In this document: positions 1 through 6,522 of the stretch, piece after piece
Layout of the letters: the number at the start of each line of letters is the position of its first letter
Position numbering within the stretch: the first letter of the stretch is position 1
Assembly (NCBI GenBank): GCA_964581415.1
Contig: CAZOOJ010000009.1
Span: 1-34,685 of the forward strand
DNA length: 34,685 bases
Source of the DNA: CAYTGG01 sp964581415
GTDB lineage: Archaea > Nanobdellota > Nanobdellia > Pacearchaeales > GW2011-AR1
Direction: 5' to 3'
Position numbers and translations under genes: made by a program
The notes under the pieces: model-generated
Databases searched by the model: none
What the model was told of the DNA's origin: nothing
Seen by the model: only the letters and a program-made list of their open reading frames with translations

Positions 1-117
1 TTTAATTAATAATGAAAAAGAAATAAAATCAATAATTAATAAACTATTTACATTAACTAATTCTAATTAGATTGAATATATTTTATTTATGCTCTCAAAA
101 ATAGACCAAAAGTAGTA

Positions 118-270
118 CGCCCCCGCCGAGATTCGAACTCGAGTCGCCACCGTTCTCTAATTAAAAACCTGTTCTAAGAGAACAGGAATTATCATCTCAT
201 CGATTAAATTCCAGTTTTTAATTTAAAAATTTTGAGAGGGTGGAATACTTGTCCTCTGTACTACAGGGGC
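118..270 (-). tRNA. tRNA-Glu (CTC) with anticodon-loop intron
   Basis: On the minus strand, acceptor arm GCCCCTG (264-270) pairs with CGGGGGC (119-125), followed by discriminator G at 118. The T-arm is TCGAG-TTCGAAT-CTCGG. The anticodon stem is CCACC (239-243) with GGTGG (147-151), and the 5' half of the loop reads CT-CTC-A, giving anticodon CTC (Glu). The loop is interrupted by about 80 nt (153-232) at the canonical 37/38 position. The intron ends pair with each other (AATTAAAAAC with GTTTTTAATT) and the middle forms a hairpin (CCTGTTCT/AGAACAGG), consistent with an archaeal bulge-helix-bulge substrate. The mature tRNA would be about 73 nt, with no encoded CCA. Splice sites are inferred from position and are uncertain by a base or two. 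Confidence 0.9.
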
Positions 271-288
271 ATAGATTACTCTATTTTA

Positions 289-487
289 CTAAATATTTAA
301 ATTATTTGTTTTATTATTTCCCAAAAATAAGTTAATTTATGAAGATTATTCCATTTCTAGTAATAATTTATTTGATATTCTAAAGAATTAATTAATAGAA
401 AAATTAACCATACAATCTATAAAAGAATTTATAGTTGCTAATTAATAAAGAGTATTATTTGTATTTTTTAAGAGTTTCATCAAAGCC
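289..487. mobile_element. Degenerate copy of the 180-200 bp non-coding element (copy C)
   Basis: The right end reads ATCAAAGCC (479-487), like the other copies. The nonamer TCTATTTTA occurs exactly at both borders (280-288 and 488-496), like a target-site duplication. The interior has ATTATTCCATTT near 345-356, similar to the ATTCCAATTAT of the copies at 2091 and 27657. The left terminus does not match the inverted-repeat consensus, so the left boundary rests on the nonamer alone. The TATA-like region of tRNA-Glu falls at this left edge. No coding potential is seen between 300 and 609. Confidence 0.4.
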
Positions 488-609
488 TCTATTTTATATA
501 TCAAAGAATTAATTAAAAAATATCAGCTTTTTAGATTTTATCAATATTAAAAAATTCTAGTTTACTAATTACAAAAATTAAGAAAAATTTCTTTAAAAGC
601 TTTTATTAC

Positions 610-873
610 CTATTCAATTAAGAAAACTTTATCATTAGGACGAACTTTTTCAGGAACCTTGATACCTATATGATCTCCACTTTTTGCTTCTTGAATTGGT
701 TTTCTGTCTATCTGTATTTCCTTAACATCTGCTTCAAGATTTGTTGTATTTCCTCTTATAGCTACTTTATCTCCTACTTTCAGTTTGTCTGAAAGCTTTA
801 TAGCAGCCACACTTACATTACTGAAATAGCTTGAAACAACTCCTATTTGCTTTTCTTCATTTTCTTCTTCCAT
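610..873 (-). CDS. EF-Tu domain 2-like small translation-factor protein
   Basis: An 87-residue protein that looks like one beta-barrel of the EF-Tu/IF2 domain-2 class. The pattern GVVSSYFSNVSVAAIKL, then LKVGDKVAIRGN, VKEIQIDRKPIQEAKSGDHIGIKV and VRPNDKVFLI follows the usual strands of that fold. Small stand-alone proteins of this kind are common in archaea and are annotated as translation elongation factor-like. There is no GTPase domain, and the precise role is unknown. It lies 31 bp after tsaC on the same strand, but a TATA-like stretch (TTTAAATATA on the minus strand near 890-900) suggests its own promoter and a nearly leaderless start. The family assignment is fairly sure; the function is not. 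Confidence 0.75.
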   Translation of the reverse strand: MEEENEEKQIGVVSSYFSNVSVAAIKLSDKLKVGDKVAIRGNTTNLEADVKEIQIDRKPIQEAKSGDHIGIKVPEKVRPNDKVFLIE

Positions 874-904
874 ATTTGATTTAAGAAAGAGATATATTTA
901 AACT

Positions 905-1426
905 TTACTCTCTTTTTATAATTCTGCTTCCAAAAACTAAAATTGAAGGTTTACCAGAAGGTTTTTCTTCATTATACACAAAATCCACTTTTTCCAAAAT
1001 TTCATCTTCAATATCCTTCAAATTCAAAATTGGTTTTTTCTTAGAAACATTAACAGAAGTTGTAACAAAAGGCACTTCTGCTTTTTTGATAAATTCATAA
1101 AATTTATTTTTTGGAATTCTGATTCCTAAACTATCTCCTTCAGAAACAGAATTCAAAAATTTAGAATTTTTCTTTTTTAAAATTAGAGTATATTTTCCAG
1201 GAAGATATTTATCAAGAAATTCTTTTTTAACTTTTAAATTTTTTAAAATCCATTGCTTAGAAGGAGCTATGATTGAAAAAGGTTTTTTTCTGCCTCTTTT
1301 TTTAATTCTTCTTATTTTTTCAACAGAATTTTTATTTAAAGCATTACAGCCCAGTCCATAAAGAGTGTCAGTAGGATAAATAAATATTTTTCCAGATTTT
1401 ATGAATTTTATAACTTTTTTGTCCAT
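905..1426 (-). CDS. tsaC: Threonylcarbamoyl-AMP synthase (TsaC/Sua5, YrdC domain)
   Basis: Makes threonylcarbamoyl-adenylate from threonine, bicarbonate and ATP, the first step of the t6A modification at position 37 of ANN-decoding tRNAs. At 173 residues it is a lone YrdC domain without the C-terminal Sua5 domain, as in bacterial TsaC. Visible motifs are GKIFIYPTDTLYGLGCNA near residue 12 (substrate pocket), KKRGRKKPFSIIAPS (the basic ATP-binding KxR-type stretch) and PFVTTSVNVSKKKP near residue 120. The start is the ATG at 1424-1426. It follows vapC by about 20 bp on the same strand. The assignment is confident. The partner Kae1/Bud32 genes are not in this window. Confidence 0.93.
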   Translation of the reverse strand: MDKKVIKFIKSGKIFIYPTDTLYGLGCNALNKNSVEKIRRIKKRGRKKPFSIIAPSKQWILKNLKVKKEFLDKYLPGKYTLILKKKNSKFLNSVSEGDSLGIRIPKNKFYEFIKKAEVPFVTTSVNVSKKKPILNLKDIEDEILEKVDFVYNEEKPSGKPSILVFGSRIIKRE

Positions 1427-1447
1427 ATTTTTAAAAGATATTTTAAT

Positions 1448-1828
1448 TTATTTTTTAACAAATTCTACATTAGGTAAATCTTTAAATTCTTTATCTCCAG
1501 TTAAAAATTTAATTCCTAATTCTTTTGCTATGATATAACCCAAACAATCTGCATAGGATAAATCTCTCTTTTTATGTTTTCTTCTAAACTCAACAGATTT
1601 AGGTATCCAATCAAAATTTAAATTTACACAGAGATTTTGTAAAAAAGAAAAAAAATCTTTAATTTCTTCAAAGTTATAATTATTTTTTATTAGAATGTAA
1701 TAAGTTTCATAAACCTGAAAATAAGAAGTAACTGCATTTATATTAGAATATTTCTTATAATTAAGATTTTTTTCAAATATTTCTATTAAAGCATAACTGT
1801 CAAAAAAGAAAGTTAATCCATCTTCCAT
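1448..1828 (-). CDS. vapC: VapC-like PIN-domain toxin (ribonuclease)
   Basis: A 126-residue PIN domain, a Mg-dependent ribonuclease fold used by VapC toxins against tRNA, rRNA or mRNA. The acidic quartet appears intact: D10 in FFFDSYALIE, E41 in QVYETYY, D94 in SYADCLGYIIAKELGI, and D112 in FLTGDKEF. Its start overlaps the end of the upstream AbrB-type antitoxin gene by 16 bp, the usual antitoxin-first arrangement with translational coupling. Both would be transcribed from the palindrome-bearing promoter at about 2047-2076. The protein is likely active because nothing catalytic is missing. The RNA target cannot be read from sequence. Confidence 0.9.
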   Translation of the reverse strand: MEDGLTFFFDSYALIEIFEKNLNYKKYSNINAVTSYFQVYETYYILIKNNYNFEEIKDFFSFLQNLCVNLNFDWIPKSVEFRRKHKKRDLSYADCLGYIIAKELGIKFLTGDKEFKDLPNVEFVKK

Positions 1829-2037
1829 AATTTTCTTACCTCATCTTTTTCTTTCTGAACATTTTTTATTTTTCCTTTTCCTTTTCCAAAAAATTCTTCT
1901 AGATTTTGTTTTTTTTCTATGCTTATATTCACTCTATCATTAACTTTAAATCCTTCTTTAATAACAAGCTCTCTTGGAATAATTATTCCAAAAGAATTTC
2001 CCCATTCTCTTATTCGAGTTTTTGTTTGAATTACCAT
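1813..2037 (-). CDS. vapB: VapB/AbrB-type antitoxin
   Basis: A 74-residue swapped-hairpin AbrB/MazE/SpoVT-type DNA-binding protein. The N-terminal stretch TRIREWGNSFGIIIPRELV followed by GFKVNDRVNISIE is the classic signature: a WGNS turn, an IP-R-L motif and a DRV strand. The C-terminal 30 residues are charged and would wrap the PIN toxin. It is expected to neutralise VapC and, as a complex, repress its own promoter. A perfect palindrome of 9-bp arms lies 10 bp upstream of the ATG, between it and a TATA box, and fits as the operator. Confidence 0.9.
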   Translation of the reverse strand: MVIQTKTRIREWGNSFGIIIPRELVIKEGFKVNDRVNISIEKKQNLEEFFGKGKGKIKNVQKEKDEVRKLWKMD

Positions 2038-2046
2038 ATTAGATAT

Positions 2047-2065
2047 GTATAATTATTAATTATAC
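2047..2065 (-). promoter_or_regulatory. Palindromic operator of vapBC
   Basis: GTATAATTA-T-TAATTATAC is a perfect 9-bp-arm palindrome with a single central base. It lies just downstream of a minus-strand TATA box (TTTATATA, 2069-2076) and ends 10 bp before the vapB ATG. A VapBC complex bound here would cover the transcription start. The palindrome is directly visible; its role is inferred from AbrB-type antitoxin autoregulation. Confidence 0.65.
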
Positions 2066-2090
2066 AAATATATAAACTTTTCTGTTTTCA

Positions 2091-2271
2091 GCTTTGGGAA
2101 ATTCCTTAAAAGAAGACAGATAATTCCAATTATTAATGATTAACTATAAATCATTTCATAGATTATATGGGTAATTTCTCTATTAATTAATTTCTTAGGA
2201 ATTATGCTCCTCAAATATATTAATTATTATCAAATAAAATTTTAGAAAAAATATGTGATTTTCCCAAAGCC
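2091..2271. mobile_element. Non-coding MITE-like element, copy A (181 bp)
   Basis: Terminal inverted repeats GCTTTGGGAAATTC (2091-2104) and GATTTTCCCAAAGC (2257-2270) match at 13 of 14 positions. The element is bracketed by the exact direct repeat CTGTTTTCA (2082-2090 and 2272-2280), as expected of a target-site duplication. The interior contains ATTCCAATTAT (2123-2133) and, near the right end, TTTTAGAAAAAAT, both shared with the copy at 27657. No reading frame is seen. It lies just upstream of the vapB TATA box. Confidence 0.75.
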
Positions 2272-2336
2272 CTGTTTTCAAAGAATTATCAATTGTTTTA
2301 TCCTGAATAATTTTTTATCTATTAAAATCCTAAAAT

Positions 2337-2407
2337 AGCTCCACTCGGATTCGAACCGAGGTCACAGGATTCAGAGTCCCGCATTCTTGACCACTGAACT
2401 ATGGAGC
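2337..2407 (-). tRNA. tRNA-Gln (CTG)
   Basis: Acceptor GCTCCAT (2401-2407) pairs with GTGGAGC (2338-2344). The T-arm is CTCGG-TTCGAAT-CCGAG. The anticodon arm is CGGGA-CTCTGAA-TCCTG, with anticodon CTG reading CAG codons (Gln). The discriminator is T at 2337, and no CCA is encoded. There is no intron, about 71 nt. Confidence 0.95.
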
Positions 2408-2508
2408 TATATTCTATCTGAATATTTTTTCTTATTAAAACTTATTGTTAGATTTCCAATAAAAATCCTTGAGAAACATTTTTATAGTTTTGTTTTATTT
2501 TAATATTT

Positions 2509-2820
2509 ATGGAAATAGGAAGCACTATTTTTATATTGGCAGTTCTGATAATAGCTATTTGGATTATAGTGGAAATTAAAAGATTAAAACATAAAATTTT
2601 TGCCATATTTCTAATACTTCTAATTCTATTTAGTTATTTTAGTTTTATTATTGCTATCAAAGGAGAGGATATTGATTTTAAAACAGTTTCAGGAGTTACA
2701 GAAGCAGGAAAACTCTATTTCAGTTGGCTGGGAAGTATGCTAAAAAATCTAAAATCAATTTCCACTTATGCTTTTAAAAAAGACTGGAAGTTAGAAAATA
2801 AAACTTTAGAGAATACATAG
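2509..2820 (+). CDS. Small two-helix membrane protein, unknown function
   Basis: A 103-residue protein with two hydrophobic segments (about residues 5-22 and 29-49) separated by a short basic loop, RLKHK. A soluble tail of about 50 residues follows. No family is recognised. A TATA box (TTTATAG at 2481-2487) lies 25 nt before the ATG, so the mRNA is probably leaderless, and this supports the start. It is followed 50 bp later by another small membrane protein on the same strand. Codon use and composition match its neighbours, so I take it as a real gene. Confidence 0.6.
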   Translation: MEIGSTIFILAVLIIAIWIIVEIKRLKHKIFAIFLILLILFSYFSFIIAIKGEDIDFKTVSGVTEAGKLYFSWLGSMLKNLKSISTYAFKKDWKLENKTLENT

Positions 2821-2872
2821 AAAATATTTATAAAGTTTGTTTGTTAAATAAGAATGTAAAAAAGGAGTTGAT

Positions 2873-3163
2873 ATGGTTAAAAAAAAGAGCAGTAAAAAGA
2901 AAACAAGAGAATCAATAAGGAAGTCTGTTAATAAAAAATCAGCAAATTTAAAACGCTCAACAAAAAAGAAAATTAGTCTTATTTCCAAGAATCTGATATT
3001 TTTTATTATTTTGTTTATAATCTCATTTATTTTTTATAATTTATCAGAAGGAGGAATTTATGAAAATATATTCTTTTTAATTACTTTTATTTTAGCAACT
3101 ATTTCAGTTTTATTTTTAATACTTCTTTTGATATTTCTTTTTATGAAAGGAATCAAAAAATAA
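2873..3163 (+). CDS. Small membrane protein with Lys/Ser-rich N-terminus
   Basis: A 96-residue protein. The first 40 residues are highly basic (runs of KKK and SKKK) and probably cytoplasmic or nucleic-acid-contacting, followed by two hydrophobic helices (about residues 42-58 and 66-90). The function is unknown. Unusually for this window it has a clear ribosome-binding site: GGAG at 2864-2867, five bases before the ATG. A TATA box (TTTATAAAG) at about 2827-2835 lies 40 nt upstream, so this mRNA probably has a short leader. An antisense reading frame over the same bases is a shadow of the Lys-rich region. Confidence 0.6.
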   Translation: MVKKKSSKKKTRESIRKSVNKKSANLKRSTKKKISLISKNLIFFIILFIISFIFYNLSEGGIYENIFFLITFILATISVLFLILLLIFLFMKGIKK

Positions 3164-3385
3164 TTATTTTAAGAAGATTATATCTAAATTAAACTTGTAT
3201 ATTATCTCTTTTTCAGAATTAATTATAATGATATTCCTAAGCTTCTCTTGCTATTAATATCCTATTTCATTATTAATTAAAATTTTTTAGATAATTCTTC
3301 TCAGCAATTTCTGATTATTATGCCTTTATTTTATTAATTTGAATAACACAATTAATTTTATATAATTCTAAGAAGTTTCAATTAC

Positions 3386-3439
3386 AATGTCTCAATTCAG
3401 CATCACGCTCAAATCAAGGGCGATAAAAGTTCGCGTAAT
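3386..3439 (+). ncRNA. Structured leader RNA before tRNA-Thr
   Basis: The 54 nt between a TATA box (TTTATATAA, about 3356-3364) and tRNA-Thr are about 42% G+C by hand count, far above the surrounding intergenic DNA. A stem forms between GCATCACGC (about 3398-3406) and GCGTAATGC (3433-3441) with one mismatch, and its last two bases are the first two of the tRNA. An alternative inner stem is CGCTC/GGGCG. It may be a 5' leader or a separate small RNA processed from a dicistronic transcript. No box C/D motif was found. Confidence 0.4.
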
Positions 3440-3515
3440 GCCTCAGTAGCTCAGTTTAGGTCAGAGTGCATGCTTGGTAAGCATGAGGTCCCGGGTTCAA
3501 ATCCCGGCTGAGGCT
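3440..3515 (+). tRNA. tRNA-Thr (GGT)
   Basis: Acceptor GCCTCAG (3440-3446) pairs with CTGAGGC (3508-3514). The discriminator is T. The anticodon arm is CATGC-TTGGTAA-GCATG, giving GGT (Thr, ACC codons). The T-arm is CCGGG-TTCAAAT-CCCGG. There is no intron and no encoded CCA. Confidence 0.95.
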
Positions 3516-3570
3516 TTTGAAATTTCTCAGCAAGAGACAGATTTATAAATCTCTTCATTAATATCCAATC

Positions 3571-4059
3571 ATGAAAAAAGAAGAATCTGATTTAGAAAAA
3601 TTAAAAAAAGAATACTCTGAAATTCAAAAAAAATATTCTCTTCCTACTTTTAAAGAGCTTAATGATGATTTTAATATAGACAAAATTGCAGAGATTGAAG
3701 CAGAATATCCTATAAGAGAAATAAGAAGAATAATAGCAGATAAAATTTCTAATTATCTAAGATTTATTGAAAGTCTTTTAAATCCAATTAATGTTCCTAT
3801 GTTTGTTTTTTCAGTAGTTAAATCAATAAAAATTGAAGATAAAAAGAGATTGGGAGAAATTTATAAAAAACTCGCAAAAATGGAAATTGAATTAGTGAAA
3901 GTGGAGGTTTCATTTTATGAAGAAAAAGAGGCAGAATTTATTAAAAAAAGTTATAATCTCTGGCAGGAAATAAAAAAAGAAATTAGTGAAATAATTGAAG
4001 TAATACTAAAAAATTGGGACAATAAATTTGATACAAGCAATAAAAATTATTTTGCATAA
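3571..4059 (+). CDS. Helical protein of unknown function
   Basis: A 162-residue, strongly charged, mostly alpha-helical protein. The N-terminus (residues 5-25) and the C-terminal two-thirds look like coiled coil, with heptad-like E/K/L spacing. A conserved-looking centre reads EAEYPIREIRRIIADKISNYLRFIESLLNP. It is probably cytoplasmic, with no signal peptide or membrane helix. A TATA-like sequence (ATTTATAAATC, 3540-3550) lies about 25 nt before the ATG, supporting a leaderless start. No family is named with confidence. It converges on the relE remnant and pheT. Confidence 0.6.
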   Translation: MKKEESDLEKLKKEYSEIQKKYSLPTFKELNDDFNIDKIAEIEAEYPIREIRRIIADKISNYLRFIESLLNPINVPMFVFSVVKSIKIEDKKRLGEIYKKLAKMEIELVKVEVSFYEEKEAEFIKKSYNLWQEIKKEISEIIEVILKNWDNKFDTSNKNYFA

Positions 4060-4082
4060 ATAAAAGGAATTTTTGTATTAGA

Positions 4083-4271
4083 CTATCTTTTATAAATTCT
4101 TCCAGATTTATCAAAAACTCTTACAAATAAAATATTCTTTTCTAAATCAACTAATGCTCTAAAATTGCAGATTTTTAGTTTACAGCAATCATCTCCTTCA
4201 TAATGTTCTAAATATCTAAAAGAATTTCTAGAAAGTTCTTTAAATTTTTTCTTTATTCTTTCTTTTATTCT
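4083..4271 (-). pseudogene. RelE/ParE-family toxin remnant, N-terminus missing
   Basis: The minus strand immediately after pheT keeps an open frame of about 62 codons, ending at TAG (4083-4085), that no ATG precedes; the frame is closed upstream by a TGA. Its product matches the C-terminal two-thirds of RelE-type toxins: KKKFKELSRNSFRYLEHYEG, then DDCCKLKICNFRALVDLEKN, then ILFVRVFDKSGRIYKR. The family pattern is KL-IGDYRALVDI...I-VRVGHR..IYK. The missing part is the first helix and strand. The remnant overlaps the pheT stop codon by a few bases, so the toxin's 5' half was probably lost in a rearrangement that joined it to pheT. No antitoxin gene is adjacent. Non-ATG initiation cannot be excluded, but a functional toxin is unlikely. 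Confidence 0.7.
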
Positions 4272-5899
4272 TCAAAAATTTTTTCCAGATTTATTTCAAA
4301 TAATGCGATAGGCATTTTAATTTTCCAGTTTCTCAGAATTTTTGGATGAATCTCTCCAATAAATCCAATTCTCTCTTCTTGAATTTTTATTTCAGCGACT
4401 CTGCCTTCAATAAAATAATTTGGAAAATTCTCTGCTTCAGAAATTTCAATTTTTCTGTCAATCATTCTAAAGAAATAATCAAAAATCTGCTTAATTTCAG
4501 TAAAGTTTCCTGGAGAAATTCCTACAGCTAACTTTTCTTTTTCTTCTATTTCTGAATTAATTTCAAAAACTTTTCCAATTTCAAAAATCTTCTGAGGATA
4601 TTCTGCATTTGTATTTTTTGAAAAAGTTTTTAATAAATAAGAAATTAAATCTTTTCTCAAAATAGTATAATCTGTCTTTGATTTTTCAATTTCTACATAA
4701 TTTTTTTCAGAAATTCCCATTTTTTTAAATTGTTCATTTTTAGTTGTCAAATGATAATTTGAAATCTCTAAAATTTCCAAACCTGATAAAATTTCAGAAA
4801 TTTTTCTTTTAAAAACCTCTTTATAATCCTCTTCACCAATTGTGGATATTTTAGGTATTTCTGGAACAAAATTTTCATAACCATAAGCAATTGCTATGTC
4901 TTCAATTAAATCAACTTCATGAAGTATATCAACTCTCCAAGCAGGAATTTCTACAAATTTAGAGGAAGAATTATAATTATAACCCATCTTTTCAATAAGC
5001 TGTTTTATTTGTTTCTCATTAATTCTTATTCCTAAAAGTTGAGTTATATTCTCTGATGAAATTTTCATTTTTTTAGGAGACATATCAGGAGTTTTAGTTT
5101 TTAGATTTCCTGTAATCTGCATTGGATATATTTCTCCACCCATATCTGCTAAACTAGTTACTATAATATTAAGGCATTTTTTCAATAATTTCAAATCAAA
5201 ACCTGAGCATTCTATAAAAACTTCTTTTGTCTTTTCTGTTATTTTTCCAGTTAATTGAGAGTTTATTATCGGAGGCATACTGAGAATTTTTTTATCAGAA
5301 TCTATAAAAATAGGAAATTTTTCTTTTCCTGCTAAAAGAGAGGCATACTCTCTTCCTGTTGGATGTCTCTGTAAGATTTCCAGTCCTGACATTTCTCTTT
5401 CAGATTCTAAAGGAACAAATTTTATTTTATCTGGCTCCAGTGCTTTCAGAGTTATGGGAAGTTTTATTTTCTCAAGAGGATAAATTCCTATTGCAACTTT
5501 TTTTCTTTTTCTTCCTAAAGTTAAATGAAGTTTTTCCTGTATTTCAATTATTTCTTTTATTTTTTCATCATCCAATTTCAATTTTTTTACAATTGCACAA
5601 GCAGTATAAGGACGTATGTTTTTGACAGAAGAATCTATATTCACCTTATAATTTTTTTCGAGTTTATTAATTTTATAAATCTTCATTCCTTTTTTCTTTC
5701 CTAAAAATCCCAAGAAAGCTCTTTTAAATCCCTGATATGAAAGCATATCTGGACGATTAGGAAAAATCTCTAATTCAATCTCTTTTTCACCAATCTTTTC
5801 AATCGGAGTTCCAAACATAGCCACTCTGTCTTTCATTTTATCATCTAATTTTCCAATTTCTCTTTCAAATAATTTTTTTGGAATTGTTATTATTGCCAT
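4265..5899 (-). CDS. pheT: Phenylalanyl-tRNA synthetase beta subunit
   Basis: Structural and tRNA-binding subunit of the alpha2-beta2 PheRS that charges tRNA-Phe. At 544 residues it has the usual length of the archaeal/eukaryotic type, which lacks the bacterial N-terminal tRNA-binding extension. Visible parts include the N-terminal B1 domain (EIELEIFPNRPDMLSYQGF near residue 42), the B3/B4 editing-type region, the B5 domain (EIPAWRVDILHEVDLIEDIA and IAYGYENFVPEIP near residue 335) and a catalytic-like C-terminal domain ending IGEIHPKILRNWKIKMPIALFEINLEKIFEE in shortened form. It starts 1 bp after the stop of a 27-aa gene, in one operon with pheS. The order rnp3-pheS-three small genes-pheT is odd because pheS and pheT are normally adjacent. 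Confidence 0.96.
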   Translation of the reverse strand: MAIITIPKKLFEREIGKLDDKMKDRVAMFGTPIEKIGEKEIELEIFPNRPDMLSYQGFKRAFLGFLGKKKGMKIYKINKLEKNYKVNIDSSVKNIRPYTACAIVKKLKLDDEKIKEIIEIQEKLHLTLGRKRKKVAIGIYPLEKIKLPITLKALEPDKIKFVPLESEREMSGLEILQRHPTGREYASLLAGKEKFPIFIDSDKKILSMPPIINSQLTGKITEKTKEVFIECSGFDLKLLKKCLNIIVTSLADMGGEIYPMQITGNLKTKTPDMSPKKMKISSENITQLLGIRINEKQIKQLIEKMGYNYNSSSKFVEIPAWRVDILHEVDLIEDIAIAYGYENFVPEIPKISTIGEEDYKEVFKRKISEILSGLEILEISNYHLTTKNEQFKKMGISEKNYVEIEKSKTDYTILRKDLISYLLKTFSKNTNAEYPQKIFEIGKVFEINSEIEEKEKLAVGISPGNFTEIKQIFDYFFRMIDRKIEISEAENFPNYFIEGRVAEIKIQEERIGFIGEIHPKILRNWKIKMPIALFEINLEKIFEE

Positions 5900-5900
5900 T

Positions 5901-5984
5901 TTATAAAGGATTCATTAATGCATAGACACCTATCATCATTAATATTATTATAAGTATCCATATGATTATATCTCCTAATTTCAT
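5901..5984 (-). CDS. 27-residue single-helix membrane miniprotein
   Basis: An ATG at 5982-5984 overlaps the TGA of the upstream 92-aa gene (ATGA), and the stop TAA lies 1 bp before the pheT ATG. The product starts MKLGDIIIWILII and continues as one hydrophobic helix ending ALMNPL. Its first residues resemble the start of its upstream neighbour (KLEDIIFWILIFAI), so it may be a shortened paralogue. The tight coupling on both sides argues that it is translated. Its function is unknown; it may pair with the 92-aa protein in the membrane. Confidence 0.6.
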   Translation of the reverse strand: MKLGDIIIWILIIILMMIGVYALMNPL

Positions 5985-6259
5985 TTTTTAATTAATGACT
6001 TTATTTCATTTAATTGATAATCTAAATCTTTTTTTGTTAATTTTATTTCAGATTTGACTTTTTCAAATCCTACTAATGTCTTTTTTTCTATTTTAAAAAG
6101 ATTTTTCCATATTAAAATTTCTGAAGCTGCTACAAATACTGCTATTGCAATAATAGCACTAGTATCTGTTGGAGACCCACTTAACAACCATATAGCTGTT
6201 CCTATTATTGCGAATATTAAAATCCAAAAAATAATATCTTCAAGTTTTATTTTTGCCAT
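5981..6259 (-). CDS. Small membrane protein with cytoplasmic coiled coil
   Basis: A 92-residue protein. Two hydrophobic helices (about residues 8-25 and 33-50) are followed by a charged, probably coiled-coil tail of about 35 residues (EKVKSEIKLTKKDLDYQLNE). No family is recognised. Its start lies close to the end of the preceding 85-aa gene, and its TGA overlaps the ATG of the 27-aa gene, so it belongs to the pheS-pheT operon. The N-terminal segment resembles that of the 27-aa protein, suggesting a duplicated membrane anchor. Confidence 0.65.
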   Translation of the reverse strand: MAKIKLEDIIFWILIFAIIGTAIWLLSGSPTDTSAIIAIAVFVAASEILIWKNLFKIEKKTLVGFEKVKSEIKLTKKDLDYQLNEIKSLIKK

Positions 6260-6260
6260 T

Positions 6261-6518
6261 TTAAATCAAGAAAATTATTTTAAATTCAAATTTATTTATC
6301 TTTTTATTAGAATAATATTTCATATTTTTTGTTAATTCAATATCTTCTGCTTTTTTTATTATCTTATTATCAGAAGAATTTCTCTTCTCATCTCTCTGAA
6401 TAATTATCAATTTATCTCCTGAATCAACATTCTTATTATCTAATTCAATCTCAAATTTTTTCTTTCCTAATTTAATCTGTTCAAATTTATCTTTGTTTAA
6501 ATATATTGTTTTTTGCAT
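6261..6518 (-). CDS. Small protein, possibly ASCH/PUA-like
   Basis: An 85-residue soluble protein placed 4 bp after pheS. The stretch DKFEQIKLGKKKFEIELDNK followed by NVDSGDKLIIIQRD resembles the GKKTxEIR...VGD-I-I pattern of ASCH/PUA-like RNA-binding barrels. The length is at the lower limit for that fold and the Arg usual after the first motif is replaced. The C-terminal part (about residues 55-85) is Lys/Asn-rich. If the family call is right, an RNA-related role beside a tRNA synthetase would fit. This is a weak motif match only. Confidence 0.55.
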   Translation of the reverse strand: MQKTIYLNKDKFEQIKLGKKKFEIELDNKNVDSGDKLIIIQRDEKRNSSDNKIIKKAEDIELTKNMKYYSNKKINKFEFKIIFLI

Positions 6519-6522
6519 TTTT

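Noticed and set aside
3172..3324. Possible fifth copy of the MITE-like element before tRNA-Thr
   Set aside because: Nonamers ATTATTTTA/TTTATTTTA agree at 8 of 9, and ATGCC ends it, but the left end and interior do not align with the other copies; it is too weak to list.
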